Of a stretch of DNA of 7,260 nucleotides, positions 1-5,952 are shown one piece after another; within the stretch, counting starts at the first letter, position 1, and every line of letters begins with the position of its first letter. Position numbers and translations under genes: made by a program. The notes beneath the pieces are model-generated. The model saw nothing but the letters and a program-made list of their open reading frames with translations. It was not told the origin of the DNA and ran no database searches. This stretch comes from an uncultured Caryophanales bacterium (lineage in GTDB: Bacteria; Bacillota_I; Bacilli_A; RF39; UBA660), in assembly GCA_937897245.1 (NCBI GenBank), contig CALCBO010000048.1:1-7260 (forward strand), given 5' to 3'.

Positions 1-1
1 T

Positions 2-49
2 GTCTTAGGATCTTTAGAAGATGTTATTGATTATATTGAAGGGAAATAG
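2..49 (+). CDS. C-terminal end of an upstream gene (partial)
   Basis: Fifteen open codons run from the window edge to a TAG stop at 47-49 and encode VLGSLEDVIDYIEGK. The stop lies 2 nt before the nagA ATG, and its last codons contain the nagA ribosome binding site (GAAGGGA, 38-44), so the two genes are probably co-transcribed. The ending, an acidic helix with DVIDYIE, resembles the last helix of acyl carrier proteins. Fifteen residues are too few to decide, and another protein such as a sugar-metabolism enzyme is equally possible. Confidence 0.5.
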   Translation, partial: VLGSLEDVIDYIEGK

Positions 50-51
50 AT

Positions 52-1194
52 ATGAAGATATTAATTAAAAATGGGACATTAATTATAGATGGTAAAAAAA
101 GAATTGATAATGGAGCTGTACTTGTAGAAGATACTAAAATTATTGGTATATATAAAAATTATAAAGGAGTAAAGGCGGATAAAGTCATAGATGCAAAAGA
201 GAATTACATTATTCCTGGATTAATTGAAACTCATACTCATGGAATCATGGGATATGATTTTAATACTTGTAAATTAGAAGATTTACAAGTTATTAGTGAT
301 GCATGTATTGATGAAGGTGTTACTTGTTTTATGGCGAGTTTAGTGTGTGAGAGTCATGAACGGATGTTAGCGTTAATGGACATGTATGAAGCTAGTGATA
401 TAGCTAATATGTTAGGTGTACATATTGAAGGACCTTTCTTAAATACTAATAATAAAGGAGTTATGAAGGTTGAGTGTCTACAACAACCTAGCATTAACAA
501 ATTTGATGATTATTTAAAACATTGTTCTAAGATTAAGTCTATGACTATTGCACCTGAATTAGAAGGAGCATTAGATTTAATTACTTATGGTAATAATCAA
601 GGAATAGTTATAAATGTGGGTCATAGTAGTGCTACTGCTAGTCAGGTTATAGAAGCTCAACAATATGGTGCAAAAGGGATAACTCATTTATATAATGCTA
701 TGGGTCAACATCTACATCGTGATCCAGGTGTAGTTACTGGTGCATTTATTTCTGATTTAATGTGTGAAATGATCGTAGATGGTTTTCATATTCATGAAGA
801 TGTTGTACGCGCTACTTATAAAGCTATTGGTAAGGAAAGATTGATATTAATATGTGATGCTAATCCTTGTAAAGGATTGCCTGATGGTACTTATTTATTT
901 TCAGGTAAAGAAGTAGAAATTATTGATGGTAAAGCGAGAGTTAAAGAAACAGGTAGAATTGCAGGAAGTACCGTGAAATTAAATGAAGCTTGTTATAATA
1001 TGATGAAATATTGTGGATGTAGTATTGATGATGCTGTATTAATGGCTTCATATAATCCTGCTAAACAATATGGTTTAAATAAAGGGAAATTAGCGGTTGG
1101 TTATGATGGTGATGTAGTAGTAGTTAATGATAAATTCAATGTATTAGCAGTAGTGAATCAAGGTGAAATAAAAAAGGACTTGTTATGCTTTTAG
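52..1194 (+). CDS. nagA: N-acetylglucosamine-6-phosphate deacetylase
   Basis: This cytoplasmic amidohydrolase removes acetate from N-acetylglucosamine-6-phosphate, giving glucosamine-6-phosphate for catabolism or wall recycling. The 380-residue length is normal for the family. Visible hallmarks in order are the ETHTHG metal-site motif (H61, H63), HIEGPFLN with the metal ligand Glu126, GHSSAT with His191, THLYNAM with His212, the substrate-binding stretch HRDPG (R223) and VDGFH (243-246), and CDA with the likely catalytic Asp269. An N-terminal and C-terminal beta-sandwich segment (residues 1-55 and about 340-380) flanks the barrel. The ATG at 52 is preceded by GAAGGGA at 38-44. It follows an upstream gene by 2 nt, so it is probably a distal operon member. 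No clear terminator follows it. Family assignment is firm; the amino-sugar role is established for the family. Confidence 0.95.
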   Translation: MKILIKNGTLIIDGKKRIDNGAVLVEDTKIIGIYKNYKGVKADKVIDAKENYIIPGLIETHTHGIMGYDFNTCKLEDLQVISDACIDEGVTCFMASLVCESHERMLALMDMYEASDIANMLGVHIEGPFLNTNNKGVMKVECLQQPSINKFDDYLKHCSKIKSMTIAPELEGALDLITYGNNQGIVINVGHSSATASQVIEAQQYGAKGITHLYNAMGQHLHRDPGVVTGAFISDLMCEMIVDGFHIHEDVVRATYKAIGKERLILICDANPCKGLPDGTYLFSGKEVEIIDGKARVKETGRIAGSTVKLNEACYNMMKYCGCSIDDAVLMASYNPAKQYGLNKGKLAVGYDGDVVVVNDKFNVLAVVNQGEIKKDLLCF

Positions 1195-1262
1195 CTATTT
1201 GTACGGTTATATTGATTATTCATTTTATAAGTACATTTTTTATAAAAGAAACAAAAAGATAA
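1185..1262 (+). CDS. possible 25-residue single-pass membrane microprotein
   Basis: An ATG at 1185 overlaps the last 10 nt of nagA in another frame and opens 25 codons ending in TAA at 1260-1262. The product starts MLLAICTVILIIHFISTFF and ends in a charged tail, IKETKR. It would be one membrane helix with a positive C-terminus. An AAAAAGGA sequence (1171-1178) sits 6 nt before the ATG, a reasonable ribosome binding site that is purely incidental if the ORF is not real. It could be a small membrane protein translationally coupled to nagA, the remnant of a longer membrane protein, or chance in AT-rich DNA, which easily yields hydrophobic codons. I do not recognise a family. Confidence 0.3.
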   Translation: MLLAICTVILIIHFISTFFIKETKR

Positions 1263-1423
1263 ATATTATTGAGTAATTATATAGGAAAAAATATGAAATA
1301 TTATGGGCTAATTTAAATGCATTATATTATGATTAATTGTTAGAAATATAATTGAAGACTTATGAATTATATTTATTTAAATTTACAATAGTATATTTTG
1401 AAGATTTAAATAAGAAGCTAATT

Positions 1424-1929
1424 ATGAAAAAAATATATATTTTTATAATGATGATATTGTTGATATTTGGTTGTGGTAATCTCTATATCAAATTAACGAG
1501 TTCTGATGCATTTTATTATAAAACAGTTTCATCATTTATTAATGAAAATGGAAAAGATTCTTTTTATGATTTTTACCTTCCTCAATCGTATTTAGATGGA
1601 AAAATAAAATAAAGATAAGTGATTACAACAAAATAAGAATATTTCATCAAAAAGATCCACAAAACTACTATTCATTTCAAATAGAGTCAAAGGATAATAT
1701 AAGATTTGAATTTGTTGTTGATCGTCTGATGGAAGATGATTATGAGCTTGATAAATATGAGTTAGATAGTCAAAATATATATGTCAATATGTCTGATCGA
1801 ACAAATTTAAAATTAATTGATAAGCAAGAAAATATACTTATACAGTTGAAAATCATATCAGATAATCAAGCATTGAACTATTTAGAAGTAGGTAAAAATA
1901 TATTAATTGATGCAAGAAAATTAAACTAA
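1424..1929 (+). pseudogene. small lipoprotein-like gene split by a frameshift
   Basis: The first part, from ATG 1424, encodes a basic start (MKK), a hydrophobic stretch and a lipobox-like LIFGC with the candidate lipidated Cys17, then residues such as FYYKTVSSFINENGK, ending at TAA 1610-1612. The reading continues without a gap in the -1 frame (codons from about 1603 to the TAA at 1927-1929), giving a hydrophilic segment rich in K, D, E, N and Y. Joined, the protein is about 168 residues. The shift lies in the A-rich tract at 1599-1615, so a one-base loss, a sequencing error or ribosomal slippage are all possible. The first half faintly recalls YxeA-type small secreted proteins (YYK...NENGK), but the second half does not confirm this. 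A TTG at 1352 would extend the ORF, but it overlaps a TATAAT box (1347-1352) and adds residues before the signal sequence, so ATG 1424 is preferred. Function is unknown. Confidence 0.55.
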
Positions 1930-1961
1930 ATTGATAAATTAATAGAAATATCATTTGAAAG

Positions 1962-1990
1962 ATAGGCAAAATTTTTTGTCTATTTTTATT
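1962..1990 (+). terminator. Rho-independent terminator after the lipoprotein gene
   Basis: ATAGGCAA pairs with TTGTCTAT around a short AATTTT loop (inner A-T pairs could extend the stem, and one G-U pair is present), followed directly by TTTTATT. It lies 33 nt after the stop at 1929 and immediately before the ribosome binding site of the response regulator gene. It separates the nag/lipoprotein side from the agr-type block, or could act as a leader attenuator for that block. Confidence 0.65.
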
Positions 1991-2003
1991 AGGAGGTGTA
2001 TAT

Positions 2004-2684
2004 ATGAATGTAATGATTATAGATGATGATTTAAAATTTGGAAATCTGTTAAAAGATAAACTATCAGATATATTTAATAATGTTAATATAAGAGTATTTG
2101 ATGAATATCTAGAAGGTATTATAAATGGAACTGAAGATATATTATTTCTTGATGTCATGTTAGGGGATAAAGAAAGTTTTGCAATAGGAGAAAGATTATC
2201 ATTTTTATATCCTCATTTAGTATTAGTATATATTTCAAGTCATGATTGTTTTGTATATGAAAGTTATTGCCAAAGAACGTTTTTCTTCATAAGAAAGAGT
2301 AGGCTTGATAAAGATTTAGAAAATTTTTATGAAAAATATAGAAGAATTATAAGTGGTAATGAAATAGAAATTACATATTCAAATACAGATATAAAACTAA
2401 AGCATAATGATATTGTATATGTAGAATCAAGAAGAAATAAAGTATTAATTTATACTCATTATCAAGATTATGAGATGTATATATCCTTAATTCAGTTTGA
2501 ACGACTATTGAACGCAAAAGAATTCTATAGATTCAATTCTCATTTGCTCATAAATCTTAATCATATAAGAAAAGTAGAAAAAAAATATTTTGAATTAAGC
2601 AACGGGAAAAGAGTAGAATATACAAGAGATAGTAAGAAAAAATTTATTATGGTATACGCTAAGTATAGGAGTGGTGATCTATGA
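2004..2684 (+). CDS. agrA: AgrA-type response regulator, receiver plus LytTR DNA-binding domain
   Basis: This cytoplasmic two-component regulator has 226 residues. An N-terminal receiver (about 1-115) shows the acidic cluster D7-D9, the phosphoacceptor Asp50 in FLDVM, Ser78 in YISS and the conserved Lys98 in FIRKS. A C-terminal LytTR domain (about 120-222) shows LKHNDIVYVESRRNKVLIYT and FYRFNSHLLINLNHIRKVEKK, the pattern of AgrA/ComE-type regulators that bind paired direct repeats. The ATG at 2004 has a near-perfect AGGAGGTG (1991-1998) 5 nt upstream. Its stop overlaps the kinase start by 4 nt (ATGA), so the pair is co-translated. Its likely targets are its own locus, including the agrB-side promoter region at 3884-3974 (inference). 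The symbol is by family and context; sequence-level orthology to staphylococcal AgrA was not tested. Confidence 0.9.
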   Translation: MNVMIIDDDLKFGNLLKDKLSDIFNNVNIRVFDEYLEGIINGTEDILFLDVMLGDKESFAIGERLSFLYPHLVLVYISSHDCFVYESYCQRTFFFIRKSRLDKDLENFYEKYRRIISGNEIEITYSNTDIKLKHNDIVYVESRRNKVLIYTHYQDYEMYISLIQFERLLNAKEFYRFNSHLLINLNHIRKVEKKYFELSNGKRVEYTRDSKKKFIMVYAKYRSGDL

Positions 2685-3868
2685 TTGAATTAGTAGTTAA
2701 TATCATAGAAGGATTTATGTTAGCTTCTTTTTTAGTATCAGTAATGGATATAAAGAAAAAGAAGTCGTTATATTTTATATCTTTATTCATATCTTCTACT
2801 TTTATTATAACTTTATCTAATTATATAAGTATTTATGATTTGTTTCTGACTTCTATTATTATTTTCGTTAATGTATTGATATCTTATATTTTTGTAGAAA
2901 ATGATATTAGAGAGATATTTTTATATGTGTGTACCGAAACATTAGTGAGTGCATTATCTAATGTGTTTGCTGTCATTATATTTGAAAATCGAATGGCTTT
3001 AATAATCTCAAGTAAAAGTTTTTATGTGATTATGGCTTTGTTTATAATTTATTTACTACGTAAAAGAAAGATTGTTTATAATACTAAAATCTATATGTTT
3101 TTATCTTTAATAATGATTATGTTGCAGTTTATTATTTCTAATTTTATTCAGCTATATTTATTTTTCTTAAACGACTATCAAGAATTAAAACTTACTCTTA
3201 TATTTTTAATATTAATCATTTTGTTAGTATTATTCATGCTCATATATATATCTGATTTATATCAAACAAAACAAGAATATGAAAAATTAAAATATATAAA
3301 AGAAAGTGATGAAATCATTAAAAACTTATATAATGAGGTTAAAATAGCCAAACATGATATGAAACATGTATATGAAATGTTGGGATATTATATTAGTAAT
3401 CATGAATATACTAAATTATCTAAGTTTATAGATGATAAACAAGAAAACATAAATAAAGTTCCTGTTTTAATCCAAACAGATAATGAAATTGTTAATATGA
3501 TTTTGAATAATAAAATAATGAAAGCTTATTCTCATAATCTAAATGTAGAATTTGAAGTTTTTTTAAAAAAAGAAATATTTATCAGTGATTGTGATATTAA
3601 TGATTTGTTATCTAATGCATTAGATAATGCGATAGATTATAATATTGAAAATGGAAATATTCAAATAAAGATTATACAAGAAGAAGCATATATATATATT
3701 TCTATTAAGAATTCTACTGAGAACAAAGAGATGCTGACAAAAAAGAATATAACAGATCATGGTTTTGGAATAAAGAGTATAAAAAGAATTTGTAATAAAT
3801 ATAATGGTGTGATGGAAACATCGTTAAAAAATAATGAATTTACTTTACAAATAACACTATTGGCATAG
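2681..3868 (+). CDS. agrC: AgrC-type membrane sensor histidine kinase (GHKL ATPase)
   Basis: The 395-residue protein has an N-terminal half (about 1-192) made of six or seven hydrophobic segments, the usual polytopic pheromone sensor of the AgrC/ComD group. A charged linker follows (195-220), then an H-box KHDMKH with the phosphorylated His225. The C-terminal GHKL ATPase has an N-box, LLSNALDNAIDY (N312, D315, N316), and a glycine box, DHGFGIKS (359-366). It should autophosphorylate on peptide binding and pass phosphate to the regulator encoded just upstream, with which it overlaps by 4 nt. The stop codon lies in the loop of a 12-bp inverted repeat. The hydrophobic sensor half is where specificity for the AgrD-derived peptide would lie (family knowledge). 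Confidence 0.9.
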   Translation: MIELVVNIIEGFMLASFLVSVMDIKKKKSLYFISLFISSTFIITLSNYISIYDLFLTSIIIFVNVLISYIFVENDIREIFLYVCTETLVSALSNVFAVIIFENRMALIISSKSFYVIMALFIIYLLRKRKIVYNTKIYMFLSLIMIMLQFIISNFIQLYLFFLNDYQELKLTLIFLILIILLVLFMLIYISDLYQTKQEYEKLKYIKESDEIIKNLYNEVKIAKHDMKHVYEMLGYYISNHEYTKLSKFIDDKQENINKVPVLIQTDNEIVNMILNNKIMKAYSHNLNVEFEVFLKKEIFISDCDINDLLSNALDNAIDYNIENGNIQIKIIQEEAYIYISIKNSTENKEMLTKKNITDHGFGIKSIKRICNKYNGVMETSLKNNEFTLQITLLA

Positions 3869-3883
3869 CTGATAGTGTTATTT
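3849..3883 (+). terminator. 12-bp inverted repeat around the kinase stop codon (terminator-like)
   Basis: AAATAACACTAT (3849-3860) is perfectly complementary to ATAGTGTTATTT (3872-3883), with an 11-nt loop holding the TAG stop at 3866-3868. The run after the stem is ATATACGTTTT rather than an uninterrupted T tract, so it may be a moderate terminator, a bidirectional one, or an mRNA-stabilising stem. It divides the regulator/kinase pair from the agrB-agrD group. Confidence 0.5.
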
Positions 3884-3960
3884 ATATACGTTTTATCCTC
3901 GATTATAACGAATCGTCCTCTATCTGTTGATAAAGTAACTTTCATAAGTAAAATGAAATG
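3884..3960 (+). promoter_or_regulatory. candidate control region of the agrB-agrD operon
   Basis: This 77-nt gap holds an 8-bp direct repeat, TCCTCGAT (3896-3903) and TCCTCTAT (3916-3923), with a 20-bp period. That is about two helical turns, the arrangement used by LytTR regulators, although the repeat itself does not match the textbook LytTR box. A small inverted repeat, CGATT...AATCG (3900-3904, 3911-3915), overlaps the repeats. A possible sigma-A promoter, TTGATA (3927-3932), 16 nt, TAAAAT (3949-3954), follows. If used, transcription would start almost at the ribosome binding site, leaving a very short leader, so the -10 assignment is uncertain. Confidence 0.35.
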
Positions 3961-3968
3961 AGGAGGTG
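3961..3968 (+). promoter_or_regulatory. strong ribosome binding site that selects a TTG start for agrB
   Basis: AGGAGGTG lies 6 nt before TTG 3975 but 18 nt before the first in-frame ATG (3987). The spacing supports the TTG as the real start. Confidence 0.7.
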
Positions 3969-3974
3969 AGATAA

Positions 3975-4508
3975 TTGATACAAGCTATGGCAGATAAAAT
4001 AACAAGATATATGAATGAATTGGGAGTGTTGGAAGAATCTATAGAAATCCATCGATACGGTGTTGAAACCATATTATCTACAGTTATTAGCCTTACATTT
4101 ATATTTGCATTATCGTTGATATCGGGTAGATTGATAGAAGGATTGATATATTCGCTAGGTTTTTATTATATGAGAAAATTTAGTGGTGGATATCATTGTG
4201 ATACTCATTTGTACTGTATTGGTTCATATGTGATGATTTTTATAGTATATCTTTTGACTTATTCTGTTTACGAAAAGATGAATAATTATATAGCATTATT
4301 TTCTGTATTAGTGTTTATCATATATGTTCCAGTGCATAATAGGAAATTAAATCAAAAGGAACATGAATTATATAAAGCAATATCTATGATGAATCTTTTT
4401 ATATATATTGTTCTATCAAGTATTGGTAGTTACAGATCAATATTCAGTTATCTCTTGTTAGTTATATCGATATTAATTATAGCTGGTATCAGAAAGTATG
4501 AAGTATAA
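3975..4508 (+). CDS. agrB: AgrB-type accessory gene regulator protease/cyclase
   Basis: This 177-residue membrane protein processes the AgrD precursor, cutting its C-terminal tail and closing the thiolactone or lactone ring. The signature is the stretch RKFSGGYHCDTHLYC, with the catalytic His74 and Cys81 seven residues apart, as in known AgrB proteins, and the conserved R67 and GG before them. Hydrophobic segments lie at about 33-50, 55-66, 83-99, 104-119, 140-155 and 157-171. The TTG start is set by AGGAGGTG. The end overlaps the agrD-type gene by 11 nt, which is typical tight coupling of the enzyme with its substrate. Length is close to the usual 180-200 residues. An extra Cys (C75) beside His74 is unlikely to be the nucleophile given its spacing. 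Confidence 0.93.
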   Translation: MIQAMADKITRYMNELGVLEESIEIHRYGVETILSTVISLTFIFALSLISGRLIEGLIYSLGFYYMRKFSGGYHCDTHLYCIGSYVMIFIVYLLTYSVYEKMNNYIALFSVLVFIIYVPVHNRKLNQKEHELYKAISMMNLFIYIVLSSIGSYRSIFSYLLLVISILIIAGIRKYEV

Positions 4509-4632
4509 GGTGTTTAAATTATTATCTCTATTCTCTATGGTGATAGCTGCAGGAGCTGTTAGTGGAGCTTCTAGATTTGGAATTTGCCAAGAAAGTGGAG
4601 AAGATGAATTAAGAAAATTTAAAAAATTTTAA
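4498..4632 (+). CDS. agrD: AgrD-type cyclic autoinducer peptide precursor
   Basis: Forty-four codons from ATG 4498 to TAA 4630-4632 overlap the agrB end by 11 nt. The product has the three-part AgrD build: an amphipathic, hydrophobic leader (MKYKVFKLLSLFSMVIAAGA), a core (SGASRFGIC) and a charged tail (QESGEDELRKFKKF). Placed by eye against the clostridial pattern (ACLWFT-HQPEEPKSLR in Clostridium perfringens), Ser25 falls where the ring Cys normally sits and Ile29 where the ring closes, predicting a five-residue SRFGI lactone. Cys30 then lies just outside the ring, before the Gln that usually starts the tail, and the tail prolines are absent. An alternative ring through Cys30 is discussed in the findings. 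No strong ribosome binding site is seen (AGAAAG only), so translation probably depends on coupling with agrB. Confidence 0.85.
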   Translation: MKYKVFKLLSLFSMVIAAGAVSGASRFGICQESGEDELRKFKKF

Positions 4633-4641
4633 GGAGGGAAA

Positions 4642-5019
4642 ATGTGTATGTTAACAGGAATTAAGAAATCGTTTATTGTATTTTTAGTAGTACTTGTAGC
4701 TTTAATTACCCCTGTTTATGCTGCTTCTTGCACAAGTTGTGCTTTTACAGGCTCTAAAAGTATGACTGTACCTGAAGGAAGGAGTGCAGGGTGGACAGCT
4801 AAACATGGATGTGCATCTAAGATTAAGATTGCTTGCACTTTAAAAAACGGAACGATGTATACTTCAGGTGGAAATGTTGACACATCAAGTTTCAATAGAA
4901 ACTATAATGGCACTGTTGTTGTGGGTAGTATCACAGGGAAAACAAATGGTAGATATTATAGTATTACTTCAAATAAATGTAATCCTTGTTCTCATGGATG
5001 TACCGATTGTACTGATTGA
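4642..5019 (+). CDS. secreted eight-cysteine small protein, candidate effector of the agr locus
   Basis: I do not recognise a family. The 125-residue product has a classic Sec signal peptide: basic IKKS, then FIVFLVVLVALIT, ending PVYA with likely cleavage after Ala27. The mature part of about 98 residues has eight Cys (30, 33, 57, 65, 113, 116, 120, 123), six of them in three CxxC pairs (CTSC, CNPC, CTDC), consistent with up to four disulfides or metal binding. The centre is rich in Gly, Thr, Ser and Asn and looks beta-rich (GTVVVGSITGKTNGRYYSI). Its AAGGAGG overlaps the agrD stop with a 4-nt spacer to ATG 4642; ATG 4648 (10-nt spacer) is an alternative start that drops Met-Cys. A terminator follows directly. 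Co-transcription with the pheromone suggests an output such as a bacteriocin, toxin or surface factor; this is inference. Confidence 0.8.
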   Translation: MCMLTGIKKSFIVFLVVLVALITPVYAASCTSCAFTGSKSMTVPEGRSAGWTAKHGCASKIKIACTLKNGTMYTSGGNVDTSSFNRNYNGTVVVGSITGKTNGRYYSITSNKCNPCSHGCTDCTD

Positions 5020-5022
5020 TAC

Positions 5023-5052
5023 AAAGTTAAGGGATATCCCTTAACTTTTTTT
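5023..5052 (+). terminator. strong Rho-independent terminator after the cysteine-rich gene
   Basis: AAAGTTAAGGG (5023-5033) pairs perfectly with CCCTTAACTTT (5038-5048) around an ATAT loop and runs into TTTTTTT. It starts 4 nt after the stop. The next gene's ribosome binding site begins right after the T run, leaving no room for a promoter in between, so the ABC gene is probably expressed by read-through. Confidence 0.9.
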
Positions 5053-5067
5053 AAGGGGGTGATTGGA

Positions 5068-5952
5068 ATGGAACTCATTAATGTTATAAAAAAATATGAT
5101 GATAATCTTATTTTTGATAATTTATCATTCAAATTTAATGAAGTAGGATTTTATGGGATTATAGGGCCTAGTGGATGTGGAAAATCGACTTTATTAAATA
5201 TAATAAGTGGGAAAGATAATAATTATGAAGGAAATATTATAGGAGAGAATAAGAATATTTCTTTTGTATATCAAGATTTTCATTTAATAGATTATTATAC
5301 AGTTTTTGAGAATTTAATGATTTCTATGGATACAGTTAATCTATGTTCAGAAGAAAAAGAGAAAATGATTCATGATATGTTAAAGCAATATCATTTACAA
5401 AATTATGCTAATAAAAAAGTTCGTTATTTATCAGGTGGGGAAAAGCAACGTATTGTGATTATAAGAGCTTTATTAAATAATGCTGAAATTTTGCTTTGTG
5501 ATGAACCAACTTCGTTTTTAGATAAGAAAAATAGTATTAATGTGTTTGAAATGTTAAAAGAAGTAAGTAGACAATGTTTAGTTATTGTTGTATCTCATAA
5601 TGTTAAACTTATGAGTATGTATGCTGATGTGGTTTTAAAGATTGAAAATAATACTCTAATGACTCATTTATCAAATAACATAATCCATAAACAAAGAAAT
5701 AATCATTCTTTCAATCATGTAAAAGTATCTTTGAAGAGAATATTATATAATATAGTTATAAGTTATAAGAGAATTTATTATGTTTTTTTATTAAAAGAAT
5801 TTTGTTTGATTTTTTTAATCAACAAATCTTCATCAACGACTACTATATCTTCCTTTGGTGTTGTTTCCATCACCTTCTCTGCTTCCGATACCTCTTCATT
5901 CCGTTTTTCCATCAATCGTTCAATCCGAGCCCACTCCATATATTCAAGATAA
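5068..5952 (+). CDS. ABC transporter ATPase, distal part apparently lost at a junction
   Basis: ATG 5068 is preferred over GTG 5059 because AGGGGG (5054-5059) sits 8 nt before it. Residues 1-198 form a complete MacB/LolD-like nucleotide-binding domain: Walker A GPSGCGKST (33-41), Q-loop Gln69, signature LSGGEKQ (121-127), Walker B ILLCDEP (141-147) and switch His177 in VVSHN. A basic linker follows (about 205-236, with SLKRIL and SYKRI), which looks like the lead-in to a fused FtsX/MacB permease. From about 5778 the frame only runs antisense through the neighbouring ATPase gene to a stop at 5952, so the last 55-60 residues (with SSSTTT and similar) are not native. The natural protein probably continued into membrane segments. 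Its position after the cysteine-rich secreted protein suggests export or immunity for it. The surviving ATPase may still work with a separate permease, but none is present here. Confidence 0.8.
   Translation: MELINVIKKYDDNLIFDNLSFKFNEVGFYGIIGPSGCGKSTLLNIISGKDNNYEGNIIGENKNISFVYQDFHLIDYYTVFENLMISMDTVNLCSEEKEKMIHDMLKQYHLQNYANKKVRYLSGGEKQRIVIIRALLNNAEILLCDEPTSFLDKKNSINVFEMLKEVSRQCLVIVVSHNVKLMSMYADVVLKIENNTLMTHLSNNIIHKQRNNHSFNHVKVSLKRILYNIVISYKRIYYVFLLKEFCLIFLINKSSSTTTISSFGVVSITFSASDTSSFRFSINRSIRAHSIYSR

Noticed and set aside
1347..1352. TATAAT box as a promoter for the lipoprotein-like gene
   Set aside because: The -10 is perfect but the expected -35 position holds only an AT run, and such boxes occur by chance in DNA this AT-rich.
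1352..1423. TTG start extending the lipoprotein-like gene by 24 codons
   Set aside because: It overlaps a TATAAT box, has no good ribosome binding site, and would place the signal sequence internally; ATG 1424 fits better.
1853..2158. Minus-strand ORF of 101 codons
   Set aside because: It lies opposite the lipoprotein end and the regulator start, has no ribosome binding site of note, and looks like a shadow of AT-rich coding DNA.
3757..3945. Minus-strand ORF of 62 codons over the kinase end
   Set aside because: It is antisense to conserved kinase motifs and crosses the inverted repeat; no protein-like features were seen.
3884..3974. Match to the published LytTR (AgrA/ComE) box
   Set aside because: TACGTTTTA (3887) and TCTGTTGAT (3923) each miss a position and are 36 nt apart, not the usual spacing, so I do not call them binding sites.
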